From: CAWDDA01 sp963813345
GTDB taxonomy: Bacteria > Acidobacteriota > Blastocatellia > RBC074
Direction: 5' to 3'
NCBI GenBank assembly: GCA_963813345.1
Contig: CAWEYR010000001.1
Coordinates: forward strand, 23,540 to 87,539
DNA length: 64,000 nucleotides
Shown: piece after piece, positions 21,251-30,669 of the stretch
Numbering within the stretch: position 1 is the first letter of the stretch
Layout: every line of letters begins with the position of its first letter
Notes under the pieces: model-generated
Told to the model about the DNA's origin: nothing
What the model saw: the letters and a program-made list of their open reading frames with translations, nothing else
Databases searched by the model: none
Translations under genes and position numbers: made by a program

Positions 21251-24200
21251 ATGAACAGGACTATCTCCAGGTCAGCTTGTATTGCACTCCTGGCTCTTGC
21301 TGTCGCGTTTTTCGGTCAGGCGCGAGCGCAGCAGCCCGGACAACCAGCACCCGCACAGCCAAATGACAAGGAATACACCGAGTCGATCCTGAAGAACACT
21401 ACAGAGAAGTTCTTTTTGACAGAACTTGTGGATCATCTTCCGGCTTCGGACAAGGTGCCTACCCCGGCCAAAATCCTTGGCTATCCGATGGGGACGCCGG
21501 AGAAGCTGACTTATACCGCCGATCAGCACCGCTATTACCGCGCGCTCGAAAAGGCGAGTCCCCGGGTCAAAGTCTTTGTGGCTCCCGAGAAGAGCGAGAT
21601 GGGCAAAGAGCAGCTTCTGGTTGTGGTCTCTGATGAGGCGAATCTGTCGCGACTCACGCGGTACAAAGAGATCACCTCAAGGCTTGGAGATCCGCGACGA
21701 CTGCAGGACGCAGAGGCGCAGCGGCTGGTTGAAGAGGGCAAGGCGATCTACTGGGCATCCGGGTCAATTCATTCACCCGAAACCGGAAGCCCCGAGATGC
21801 TCATGGAGCTGGCTTACAGACTCGCCGTCGAAGAGACGCCGTTCATACAGGCGATCAGAAAGAACGTGATTGTCATGATCACGCCGACTCTTGAAGTTGA
21901 CGGCCGCGACATGATGGTCGACCTCTACCGCTATCGAAAGGCGAATACGGGAAAACGCTTCCCCAGCCTTCTTTACTGGGGAAAGTATGTAGCTCACGAC
22001 AACAACCGCGATGCGATGGGAATGGCGCTGGCGCTGACGCGCAATCAGATGGCCACGTTTCTCGAGTATCACCCGACAGTCCTTCACGACCTCCACGAAT
22101 CGGTGCCGTTCCTGTACACGTCGACAGGAACCGGTCCCTACAACGCATGGCTCGATCCGCTGGTTGTCAGTGAATGGCAGATGCTTGCCTATCACGAAAT
22201 CGACGAAATGACCAAACGCGGCGTGCCCGGTGTCTGGACACACGGCTTCTACGATGGATGGGCGCCGAACTACATGTTTTATGTGGCCAATGGTCATAAC
22301 TCGATCGGCAGGTTCTACGAGACCTTTGGCAATGGCGGAGCTGACACGCAGGATCGAACTGTAGGTGCTCAATCGCAGCGCGCGTGGTTCCGGCCGAATC
22401 CTCCGCTGGCGCGTGTCAAGTGGTCCCTCCGCAACAACGTCAATCTGCAGCAGAGCGCGCTTCTTTTTGCGATCAACCATGTCGCCAACAACAAGGATCG
22501 CTTTCTCAACAATTTTTACTTGAAGAGCAAGCGTTCCGTGGCAAAGGGAACAACTGAGGGTCCCGCGGCCTGGGTGCTTCCAGCGGACGACACGAGAGCG
22601 GGCGGCCAGGCGGAGCTCGTCAACGCGCTCAAGCTTCAGGGGATTGAAGTGCATCGCACGGATCGTGAGATCGAGACAAAGGATGGCAAGTTTCCGGCAG
22701 GAAGTTACGTCGTGCGAATGGACCAGCCGTACTCGCGCATGGCGGACATGCTTCTCGACACGCAATACTACAATGTCAATGATCCACGGCCTTACGACGA
22801 CACAGGATGGACGCTCGGACCGCTCTACAATGTGAAGACGGTGAGGATCAAGGATGCGTCGATCCTGAGTGCCCAGATGACACTCACCTCCGGAATGATC
22901 AAGCCTTCGGGCAAGGTCGATGGCTCGGGCAAAGCCGGCTTCGTTATCAACCACAACACCGACAATCAGCTCGCCACGCTCCGCTTCAAGTTAAAAGATG
23001 TAAAGATCAACGCAGCAGAGGACTCCTTCAAGATAGGAGATCGCGAGTTCCGCGCCGGATCATTCATCATTCCTGCGGAGGGCAATCCTTCGGATCTCTC
23101 GAGCCGCGTCTCGAGCAATGCCAACGCTCTCGGCGTAGTCAGTCCACGCAGTCGACAAGCTTCCCGAAGTGGCGACGCATCCGCTCGCCGTTCCGAGAAT
23201 TGCTCTGGTTCATACGTGGACAAATACTCAGGACGAGGGCTGGTTCCGAATCGAATTCGAACGCCTTGGCATTCCGTACGACTACATTTCAGTCCACACG
23301 CTGCGTGATACGGCGAACCTGCGTGACAAATGGGATGTGATCATCTTTGGTCCGAGCCGAGGAAGCTCGCAGGCGCTCGTTCGTGGAATGGCGAAGCGGG
23401 CGGGCGAGGGTCCAATTCCGTGGAAGAAGTCTGACATCACGCCGAACATGGGCTTGTCACCCGATCAGACCGACGATATTCGTGGTGGCATAGAGATCAT
23501 CGGTGTCGCCAACCTCCAGACGTTTATCCAGGCCGGCGGTCTCTTCGTAACTATCGGAAGCAACTCATCGCTGCCGATCGACTTTGGAATCACCGAAGGG
23601 GTATCGATAGTTGAAGCGCGACAGCTCCAGGTGCGTGGCTCGATAGTCAATACAAGCTTCGCGGATCGCAAGAGTCCAATCGCTTATGGCTACGACGAAA
23701 AGCTTGCCGTCTACTTCAACCAGCAGCCCCTGTTTCAGGCTGGCGGACTTGGCGCTGGCTTCGGTGGAGGTGGCGGAGGTGGAGGTGGCGGCGGCGGTCA
23801 GGGTCAACAGGGTCAACCAACGGGACGGCCCACTGGACGAGGCTCAGTAAACGATCCGGACGAGCCACAGGGCCGCGTGCCATTGCCTGCGCGCACGCCT
23901 CAGCCCCCGCGGCCGGGCGAGGAAGGGATTCCGGAAGAACTGAGGGAGCAGGCAGCGAATATTCTTCCACCCGTCGAGATGCGGCCGCGTATCGTGCTGC
24001 GATTTGCGGCTGAGAACAATCTGCTGGTGAGTGGAATGCTCGCAGGTGGTTCAGAGCTCGCGGCAAAACCGGCAATCATAGATGTGCCAGTTGGCAAGGG
24101 TCACGTCGTGATGTTTGCCAACAACCCGATGTGGCGCCACGAGACTCACGGGAGCTTCTGGCTTCTTTTTAACGCTGCACTCAACTACGACAACCTGAAC

Positions 24201-24254
24201 GCAGGAAGACAACCAGCCCGGCGGCCAACGGCGCCTGCGGTGGGACAGCAGTAG
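21251..24254 (+). CDS. M14-like zinc carboxypeptidase family protein, exported (one frame break)
   Basis: ATG at 21251 has a GGAGG site 6 bases upstream and opens a signal peptide (MNRTISRSACIALLALAVAFFGQARAQ). The M14-like site includes SGSIHSPETGSPE (His and Glu zinc ligands), a VDGRDMMVDLYRYRK segment and HDLHES. After about 300 residues a second half resembles glutamine-amidotransferase-like folds (RIALVHTWTNTQDEGWFR). The frame breaks near 23,150 (an extra C; AVDKLPEVATHPLAVP resumes). A run of twelve glycines (23,760-23,800) and a Pro-rich linker interrupt the C-terminal region. About 1,000 residues. Such large M14 proteins are common in Acidobacteriota; the substrate is unknown. Confidence 0.75.
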
Positions 24255-24261
24255 AAGAGAG

Positions 24262-24396
24262 GGGGTCAGTGGTCAGTGGTCAGTGGTCAGTGTACAGAGT
24301 TCAGGCTTCAGCTTGCTGGTTAATAGCTCGATTGGAAGAGCAAGCTAAAGCCTGAACTCTGTACACTGACCACTGACCCACTGACCCACTGACCCC
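24262..24396. repeat. Composite palindrome, copy d (GTGGTCA-type outer arm)
   Basis: Tandem GGTCAGT units on the left pair with ACTGACC units on the right. The inner arm is a GAGTTCAGGCTTCAGCTTG variant with a nearly complementary CAAGCTAAAGCCTGAACTC. The loop GGTTAATAGCTCGATTGGAA is nearly the reverse complement of the loop in copy f. It lies between convergent genes. Confidence 0.9.
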
Positions 24397-24399
24397 TTC

Positions 24400-25233
24400 T
24401 TACGGATCCAGATACTTCACGAACACGAGCTCATTCCGGCGCTCGTTATAGACAAGTTCATCGACGAGTTGGTTGGTGAGGAGAATTCCGAAGCCTCCGG
24501 CTCGCAGGCCTTTTTCATCGCGAATAGCCACGTGGCGAAACGGGTCGCCGGCAGGATTGTTTACAGCGGCGTGTTCAAGCTCAGCAGGATCGAAGCCCTC
24601 ACCGGGATCCTTGATCCAGTAAATAATGGCTCGCTTCATGCGAAGACAGGCGACTTCAACCTGTTTTGAAGGATCGAGCTTTCCTCCGTGCTCGATTGCG
24701 TTGTTGAGCATTTCGCGAAATGCATAGGCGATAGCTTCGCGCGTCTGTTCAGGCAGATCATTCTTGAGCTGAGAGAGCAGCTTTTGAAGAACGGGAACGG
24801 CACCGAGATCGCATGGAAGGCGAAGCTGAACCCAGTCGCGCGTGGCCGACACAATCTCGACGTTGAACATCGGGCACGAATTCATGACCGTGTCGATTGT
24901 GGAGCGAAGTTCAGTTACTGAAAAAGGCTTGACCAGGAAGTCGCAAACGCGGCGGCGGATGGCACCAAGGACAGCATCGGGGGTTCCAAATGCCGTGATA
25001 ATCACGCAGCGCAGGTCAGGATACTTGTGCCGTACCTCGTCCAGAAACTCGAGGCCATCCATTCCCGGCAACCGGTAGTCAATCAGCGCGAGGTCGATCT
25101 TTTCACGCTCGATAAGCTTCAGCCCTGCCCGCGCGCTGGCCGCAGGCAGCACTTCGTGACCATCAGTCTTAAGTGTCGGCGCAATCAGTCGATGAAGATC
25201 CGGGTCGTCATCAACGAGCAAAATCCGACTCAT
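24400..25233 (-). CDS. Response regulator fused to an RsbW-like histidine-kinase-type ATPase domain
   Basis: 277 residues. A receiver domain (1-120; LIDYRLPGMDGLEFL carries the phosphoacceptor Asp) is followed by a HATPase_c_2-type domain (about 140-277) with the N box REMLNNAIEHGG and a glycine-rich GEGFDP and GGFGILL. There is no HisKA domain. This is the layout of partner-switching regulators in which a phosphorylated receiver controls an anti-sigma-factor-like ATPase. No cognate sigma or anti-sigma antagonist gene is adjacent. A GGAGGGG ribosome-binding site precedes the ATG. Confidence 0.8.
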   Translation of the reverse strand: MSRILLVDDDPDLHRLIAPTLKTDGHEVLPAASARAGLKLIEREKIDLALIDYRLPGMDGLEFLDEVRHKYPDLRCVIITAFGTPDAVLGAIRRRVCDFLVKPFSVTELRSTIDTVMNSCPMFNVEIVSATRDWVQLRLPCDLGAVPVLQKLLSQLKNDLPEQTREAIAYAFREMLNNAIEHGGKLDPSKQVEVACLRMKRAIIYWIKDPGEGFDPAELEHAAVNNPAGDPFRHVAIRDEKGLRAGGFGILLTNQLVDELVYNERRNELVFVKYLDP

Positions 25234-25311
25234 TCTCCCCCCTCCAAAGAACCTGGATCAATTATGCATTCAGGACGAAGGTTTAGCTAGAAGCAAGTTG
25301 GGGTTGAAGTT

Positions 25312-26742
25312 TTAGTTTGGGCGAGGTGCTGCATCCAACAGACCGCCGAGCCACGGCTGTTCGTAAACCTGCCGTACGCGGTTGCCGAAGTCATTGCTCT
25401 GTGGTGCGCCATGTGGCTTCGACCGGGCAAAACCGATCTGATAAAGCGTGGCCAGAATTTCGGGTCGATCTCGAAGACTCCAGTCCTGGTTTGCTGCTTC
25501 CCACTGATTTTGGTAGAGAGCCAGGATAAGCGCACACGTGTCAAGGTTCGACTCAGCGTCAAGGAGCGTGCTGACTACAACGTCCCTATCAGCGGGGACC
25601 GGAATCGGAGAGATCATCGGAGTTGGCGTCACGGCCGGCAATATCCACGCGTCTCCCAGTGGTTCGACATCTCTATAGGACCAAAGCGCCGGTCTGGGCA
25701 GGTCGTCGGGCCGACGGCCTGTTGCGAGTACGCTGGCGGTCTGTGCCGTGCGCGGCTTGATCTGGGCCAGTCCGACTGAAACATCAAGGGCGCGATTGAG
25801 CATCGGATTCTCATCGGTTCCGATCGTGTCTATGTTGTCAGGCGACCCGATTCCGATTTCGCGCCGCATATTCCTGCTCCATGCAGTGATAACGAGACGC
25901 TCGAGAGCCCCCCGGAATGGCGAGAGCTGATCACGGTGCGTGACATACACGATGGATGCAATAAGCCTTGGGTCGACGTCATAGCGTTTTGCGGCAGCAC
26001 GGATTGAGTCGCCATGGTTGCTCACGAGCTGACGCACTGTTGCATCAGACCGGCGGTGCGCGGCAAGGGCAAACGTTACGACGGCGACTACGGCCACGGC
26101 CGCCACTGCAGCGCGCGCGGCGCGGTCTGGCAGCAGGAACAGATCGCGACGTACCGTTACGAAGTAGTCCCACAAGATGACAACGGGAATAAGGTAGAGC
26201 GGGCAGAGTCTCAGAACGTTGAGCACGAGCCTAACCGGCGTTGCGGTGGTCGTGCCTGCGTTCGTTGCGATCAACATCCAGAGATCCTTTGCGGCGAACG
26301 CAAGCACACACGCGAGCGAAGCCACGAGCAAGACGCGCACGCCGATACGAACTCTGCGAGAGTGCTGATCAAGCGCAGCACCGAACATCCTCAGGGTCCA
26401 GAACGCTACCAGTAGTATCCAGGCGCAGGCCGTCAACGGTCCGAGCCACGATTGCGCCCCCAATCGCATTTCAGGAACAGAAGGTGTGATGATTGCCAGA
26501 TAGAGCAGAGGGTTGATCAAACCAAAAGCGATCTCGACTGAGAGCCGCGCCCATCGACGCAAGAACGGCGGAACCCAGGGCCATGGCTGGCGTCCACGCG
26601 AGTGCGAGGTTGCTCCCCAGATCACCGCCAGGAGCAACGCTAAATGGATGAAAACGATCGCCGGAATAAGTAGGATAAACATGCCATAAAATACGTAAGT
26701 TCGTGCGAGCCAAACGCCAACGAACTCAAGCAGGCTATCCAT
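25312..26742 (-). CDS. Multi-pass membrane protein with a C-terminal lysozyme/transglycosylase-like domain
   Basis: 476 residues. Six or seven hydrophobic helices fill residues 10-245. The remainder is soluble and contains AAKRYDVDPRLIASIVYVTHRDQLSPF, similar to the region around the catalytic residue in soluble lytic transglycosylases, and SVGLAQIKPRTAQTA, which resembles the family's G-x-x-Q-I-x-P-x-T-A motif. The domain is probably extracytoplasmic. Peptidoglycan cleavage is inferred. The start codon adjoins palindrome copy e, which supplies the promoter. Confidence 0.6.
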   Translation of the reverse strand: MDSLLEFVGVWLARTYVFYGMFILLIPAIVFIHLALLLAVIWGATSHSRGRQPWPWVPPFLRRWARLSVEIAFGLINPLLYLAIITPSVPEMRLGAQSWLGPLTACAWILLVAFWTLRMFGAALDQHSRRVRIGVRVLLVASLACVLAFAAKDLWMLIATNAGTTTATPVRLVLNVLRLCPLYLIPVVILWDYFVTVRRDLFLLPDRAARAAVAAVAVVAVVTFALAAHRRSDATVRQLVSNHGDSIRAAAKRYDVDPRLIASIVYVTHRDQLSPFRGALERLVITAWSRNMRREIGIGSPDNIDTIGTDENPMLNRALDVSVGLAQIKPRTAQTASVLATGRRPDDLPRPALWSYRDVEPLGDAWILPAVTPTPMISPIPVPADRDVVVSTLLDAESNLDTCALILALYQNQWEAANQDWSLRDRPEILATLYQIGFARSKPHGAPQSNDFGNRVRQVYEQPWLGGLLDAAPRPN

Positions 26743-26917
26743 ATTGGGACATTATGCAAGACGGTACGGGTCAATCCAAAGGTTCGCTTGCCAACCCCAA
26801 GCTAAAGCTTGAACTCAAACCTCGTGAGGGCGACCTTTGCGGTTTGAGTTCAAGCTTTAGCTTGGGGTTGGAAGCGAACCTTTGGATTGATCCCGTACCG
26901 TCTTGCATAATGTCTCA
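26743..26917. repeat. Composite palindrome, copy e, spanning a whole divergent intergenic region
   Basis: About 78-base arms around a 21-base loop (26,821-26,841). The inner arms are CAAGCTAAAGCTTGAACTC and its complement; the outer arms include the TTGGATTG and CATAATG segments. Mismatches are few. It runs exactly from the start codon of one gene to that of the other, so both genes carry the same leader in mirror orientation. Confidence 0.92.
26882..26911 (+). promoter_or_regulatory. Promoter within the palindrome for the LigD-polymerase gene, mirrored for the divergent gene
   Basis: A -35-like TTGGAT (26,882-26,887) and a -10-like CATAAT (26,906-26,911) are 18 bases apart. The -10 ends 6 bases before the ATG, so the transcript should be leaderless. 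The same hexamers occur in mirror position before the start at 26,742 on the minus strand. Confidence 0.5.
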
Positions 26918-27874
26918 ATGGCCGACGAAGAAATGAGTCCGGATATCGCCTTCAAATCCGGTCCGTTGAGCGGTGGCATCAAGCTCAACATCAAAGGCGA
27001 CATCGTCGCGCTGACGAACCTCGATAAAGTTTACTGGCCAGACGACAATTACACGAAAGGCGATCTGATCAGGTATTACTACGACATTGCCGAGTACATT
27101 CTCCCCTACTTAAACGATCGACCTTTGATCCTCAAGCGATATCCAAATGGCATCGCTCGAGGCTCTTTTCATCAGCACAATGTCGTTAAAGCACCGCAAT
27201 TCATACGCACGGTAGAGATTGCTGTAAAAGAGGGACACGACGTTGATTACCTCGTTGGCGGAGACCTCGCGACGTTACTCTATACGACCAATCTCGGGGC
27301 AATCGAACAACATCCCTGGCATTCGCGCACGCGCAACCTGGACCGCCCCGACTGGATAATCTTTGACCTCGATCCGGGCAAAGAGGTGCCCTTCGAAGAC
27401 GTCTGTAAGATTGCGCTTGAAATTCGGACAGTGTTGGCGAACATCGAGCTGGATAGTTACGCCAAGACTTCAGGCTCACGTGGAATACACATATACGTGC
27501 CAATCAAGCCGGAATACAGCTATCACGAAGCTTTCGCTTTCGCCGAAGGGATTGCGCGTCTGACGGTGGAGCAAACACCACAGATCGCCACTGTCGAAAG
27601 GTCCCTGAAGCAACGAAGGCCGCGCCAGATCTATGTCGACTACATGCAAAATGCGCGAGGAAAATCGATCGCAGCGCCCTACTCCGTGAGAGCGCAAGCC
27701 GGCGCTACAGTCTCAGCACCGCTTGATTGGAAGGAAGTTGAACAGGGAAAAATCAAACCCCGGGATTTCGCAATCACTAATATGCGCGAGCGAATAACGC
27801 GTGTCGGCGATCTCTTTGAACTGGTTCTCACCCGCCGGCAAAATCTTCCAATTCGGGCCGACCACGAATTATGA
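26918..27874 (+). CDS. LigD-type polymerase/primase domain protein, stand-alone
   Basis: ATG at 26918 is preferred over the TTG at 26903, which lies inside the palindrome. About 318 residues match the LigD polymerase (archaeo-eukaryotic primase) fold: LTNLDKVYWPD, RPLILKRYPNGI, WHSRTRNLDRPDWIIFDLDPG with the catalytic DLD, a TSGSRGIHIYVPI motif and PYSVRAQAGATVSAPLDWKEV. In the NHEJ pathway this domain fills and primes break ends. No ligase domain, phosphoesterase domain or ku gene is in the window, so partners must lie elsewhere. Confidence 0.88.
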   Translation: MADEEMSPDIAFKSGPLSGGIKLNIKGDIVALTNLDKVYWPDDNYTKGDLIRYYYDIAEYILPYLNDRPLILKRYPNGIARGSFHQHNVVKAPQFIRTVEIAVKEGHDVDYLVGGDLATLLYTTNLGAIEQHPWHSRTRNLDRPDWIIFDLDPGKEVPFEDVCKIALEIRTVLANIELDSYAKTSGSRGIHIYVPIKPEYSYHEAFAFAEGIARLTVEQTPQIATVERSLKQRRPRQIYVDYMQNARGKSIAAPYSVRAQAGATVSAPLDWKEVEQGKIKPRDFAITNMRERITRVGDLFELVLTRRQNLPIRADHEL

Positions 27875-27898
27875 TATCTTCATCGATTAAACGACTTT

Positions 27899-27974
<76 letters not shown>

Positions 27975-27989
27975 GATTTTTAAAACTAG

Positions 27990-28232
27990 TTACGAATTGC
28001 CAGTCTTTGGGTTGTCCGCAACGCCGCATTGAGTGCCACATAGCGGGGGAGAATCAGCCACATCTGTCAGCGCAAGCAGCCCTGCTATTTCGATGCCATT
28101 TTTCGCAAGAACTTTGTCTGTGGAACCGACCTGGCGAAGTAGCCACGAGCCGTGCGCGCTCCCTTGACGAGGGTAACCAGATCTCTTAGATTTTTGAGCG
28201 CAGTTAGCCTTTCGTTTCTCAGTTTCACTCAT
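27990..28232 (-). CDS. Possible small protein inside the tRNA-bounded insert
   Basis: 80 residues from ATG at 28232 (MSETEKRKANCAQK). The chain has several Cys (CGTQCGVAD near the C-terminus) and a short hydrophobic segment IEIAGLLALTDVA. I do not recognise it. It fills most of the 372-base gap between the tRNA and the next gene; if it is not a gene, the gap holds nothing else that I can see. Confidence 0.3.
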   Translation of the reverse strand: MSETEKRKANCAQKSKRSGYPRQGSAHGSWLLRQVGSTDKVLAKNGIEIAGLLALTDVADSPPLCGTQCGVADNPKTGNS

Positions 28233-28344
28233 ACCAAGCACCTTCTATGGTGTGAGTCTCTACGAAACAGAATTGACGCCCTAGCGACAAAGCTGTCCGG
28301 CGCCGAAGCATTTCACGTCAGTTACCCAATCAGGAGCAAATACT

Positions 28345-29098
28345 ATGATTAACCGCGTAAATGCAGGTGCGACTCTCTCATTGTTGATGATTCTCGGAAT
28401 TGCAGTCAATGCTCAGATTCCGAAGCCTACTCCCCAGCACGCGAATCCTAAGTTCGGAGAAGGAGACTTTCTCATCAAGTCGTTGATCTTCGAAAGTTCT
28501 GCAGGCAGGATTGGAGTCGCCATTACCCAGCCGCCCGGCGTCGTCAAGAGTCTGAACGGAAAGACGGGAGATCTGACACTCGAGGCCGGTGCGAACATCA
28601 CAATCACGCCATCAGGGAACACGCTGACAATATCAGCTCCAACGGCTTTGTCTGGGGTTGCGCACGATGCCACGTTGACTGGCAGTGGCACGACATTATC
28701 CCCACTAAGCGTCGTTTCAGCTGGGTCGCTACGACAACCTTTTTACGACAGCGGCCAGGGTACTACTCTTGGGTCAATCTTCCAGATACCATTTTCGTCA
28801 GTTCCAGCAGGTAAGAACTTGATAATTGAGCACGTGAGTGGATTTTGTGAATTACCTGTCGGACAGCGCGTTATCGACGTTCAACTTATAGTCTCTGCAG
28901 GACGTTTTCACATGCTGTTGCCTTTGTCGACTGGCACTACCCTCAATCCTACTAAGGAATTGTACTGCGTGGACCCAGCCGCTGACGCTTGATGCTCTAT
29001 CTGGAGAGACCCTGGAAGTGCTTGTAAGTAGAAACGCCGACATCGGAGTTCTCGGTTGCCGAATCTCTCTTTCAGGCCGTCTGGTTAACCAGCCGTAG
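28345..29098 (+). CDS. Exported protein with phage-fibre-like beta motif (one frame break)
   Basis: A signal peptide (MINRVNAGATLSLLMILGIAVNAQ) is followed by VKSLNGKTGDLTLEAGANI and TITPSGNTLTISA, then GVAHDATLTGSGTTLSPLSV. These motifs recur in phage tail-fibre and collagen-like surface proteins. The frame breaks near 28,980 and resumes as LDALSGETLEVLVSRNADIGVLGCRISLSGRLVNQP to a stop at 29,098. Frame-corrected length is about 250 residues. The role is unknown. It lies in the insert flanked by tRNA-Arg and its partial copy, so it was probably acquired. Confidence 0.6.
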
Positions 29099-29204
29099 TA
29101 TCTGAGCCGATGGTTCCGAGCGTGAAGGGGTGAGGGTGCGGCGATTGCCAGAAAACCGCCGCACTCCGAACCTTGCGGTAGTTTCGGAGGTAGTGATTGT
29201 CGGC

Positions 29205-29262
29205 GCTTGTCGCCTGACTTCTAAGCAGGGGAAGTCGCAGGTTCGAGTCCTGCCGGGGAGGT
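29205..29262 (+). repeat. Partial second copy of the tRNA-Arg 3' half (candidate attR)
   Basis: CTTCTAAGCAGGG, then GTCGCAGGTTCGAGTCCTGC and CGGGG repeat the anticodon arm, T-arm and acceptor 3' strand of the tRNA at 27,899. There is a 2-base difference in the variable region. The 5' half (D-arm and acceptor) is absent, so it is not a functional tRNA. Confidence 0.85.
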
Positions 29263-29282
29263 ATTTATAACGCGTTGAGTAT

Positions 29283-29435
29283 CTAAGGCACTACTCTACG
29301 CCCGCTGACCAAATTGTAAATAAGTACGATCAGCCCAATCACCAACAGAATATGGATGAACCCACCCAAGGTATACGAACTGACCATACCGAGGAGCCAA
29401 AGGACTAGTACGATCACAAAAATTGTCCAAAGCAT
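29283..29435 (-). CDS. lmo0937-family small membrane protein
   Basis: 50 residues, MLWTIFVIVLVLWLLGMVSS then YTLGGFIHILLVIGLIVLIYNLVSGRR. Two transmembrane helices and the GGFIHILLVI turn are typical of the lmo0937 family. A purine-rich GAGAGGAAAAAG site precedes the ATG. Function unknown; these genes often sit with general-stress proteins, as here. Confidence 0.85.
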   Translation of the reverse strand: MLWTIFVIVLVLWLLGMVSSYTLGGFIHILLVIGLIVLIYNLVSGRRVVP

Positions 29436-29565
29436 TTCTTTTTCCTCTCTTGTTCGTGCAGATTTGTTTCATTCACACCCTGAACATAGCAAGATTGGTA
29501 CCAGAGTTTCGAAAAGTAGCTCATAAGAAATGAACTGGCCGACGAGTGTGCTTGCAAAGAAAGAT

Positions 29566-29591
29566 CGGGGAGCCTCTTTCGAAGCTCCCCG
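29566..29591 (-). terminator. Terminator-like hairpin downstream of the stress-protein gene
   Basis: CGGGGAGC and GCTCCCCG form an 8-bp GC-rich stem with a 10-base loop. On the minus strand it is followed by a moderately T-rich stretch (ATCTTTCTTTG). It lies 36 bases past the stop of the minus-strand gene. Confidence 0.65.
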
Positions 29592-29626
29592 AAAAGCATA
29601 AACGTCAGTCGCTCGGAAAGACGAAA

Positions 29627-30337
29627 TTATCGATAGATGTTTTCGCCTTTGGACTTCCGCCACTCACTCTCAAAGTACTTCGCATCCTCGTCGCTGCGTG
29701 GATTCACACCCATCACGATTCTGCCTTTTCGGATGTCTTCATCGTAAAGTTTTGCGCGGTCTTCCGGAATGCCCGCTCCCACCAGGGCTCCGATGATCCC
29801 ACCAGTCAGACCGCCCGCACCCGCGCCTGCGAGCGCCGCAGCAATCGGTCCCGCGATCACAATGCCTAATCCCGGGATCGCCAGCGTGGTTCCGGCTGTC
29901 ACGATCGCAGCGAGGATCGCACCAACAGTTCCACCAATTGCCCCGCCGGCACCGGCGCCTTCCATTGCTTTGCTGCCGAGACCGGACTTGGTGTCATCAG
30001 CAAAATACTTCTTGCGCGTGTCATCCGACATCAGCAGATTTACATCATCTTGCGAGTATCCCCGGCTGGTCAGCGAATTGTAGGCGCCCTCAGCACTGTC
30101 ACGATCACTGAAGGTACCAGTCAGCCATCTGCGGTCAGTGTCGACATCGCTGTCCAACACCTGATTTGCAGACTGACGCGCGCGGCCGGCAGCGTTCTCC
30201 TGCTCTCCCTCACGTTCAGTTTCACGATTACCAGTGACCGCTCCCCGGCCCTCTTTCAATGCGCCTTTGGTGCGCTCTCCAAGTGCCGAGGCTTCTTCCG
30301 CTAATTTGTTTTCGTGCTTCTTCGGTGCGTTTGCCAT
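29627..30337 (-). CDS. General-stress-type protein with glycine-zipper region
   Basis: The ATG at 30337 has an AAGGAG site 7 bases upstream and is chosen over the longer open frame. 236 residues. The N-terminal part is charged and hydrophilic (EEASALGERTKGALKEGRGA), resembling CsbD-like stress proteins. The middle has TGTFSDRDSAEGAYNSLTSRGYSQDDVNLLMSD, similar to the heat-induced YflT domain. A long Gly-Ala zipper (GAGAGGAIGGTVGAILAA, then GIVIAGPIAAALAGAGAGG) follows. The C-terminus reads GRIVMGVNPRSDEDAKYFESEW. A desiccation or osmotic stress role is inferred. Confidence 0.7.
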   Translation of the reverse strand: MANAPKKHENKLAEEASALGERTKGALKEGRGAVTGNRETEREGEQENAAGRARQSANQVLDSDVDTDRRWLTGTFSDRDSAEGAYNSLTSRGYSQDDVNLLMSDDTRKKYFADDTKSGLGSKAMEGAGAGGAIGGTVGAILAAIVTAGTTLAIPGLGIVIAGPIAAALAGAGAGGLTGGIIGALVGAGIPEDRAKLYDEDIRKGRIVMGVNPRSDEDAKYFESEWRKSKGENIYR

Positions 30338-30669
30338 GCTTGTCTCCTTATTTGATTTTGATGGACACAAAAGTGCAGCAGCTATCGCTGCTGATGAAGG
30401 CCAAAGACTGTGCCTCCCCAGTGTCACTCCTAAGGGCAATTGAAGTGCCAAGACAAAACTAAGGTCTGATTCCAGAATATGTTCATTTTCGCAGCTCATC
30501 AGGACGCAGAACGTGGCGATAGTCCGCTCAGGTTGTGGCGAAATTCCCTCGACTCAATTCTGGTGAGTCCGAAAGAGACGAGAAGAGCAGTGGGAAAAGG
30601 GGCTGGTGTTGATAGCGTTGACCGGACGGGGTCAGGAGGAAGACAGGCAAAAGTCGAGAGACGAAGGGT

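Noticed and set aside
21773..22954. 393-codon antisense frame opposite the M14-like gene
   Set aside because: No recognisable motif, and it mirrors a conserved gene.
29205..29262. A second functional tRNA-Arg gene
   Set aside because: The acceptor 5' strand and D-arm are absent, so it cannot fold as a tRNA.
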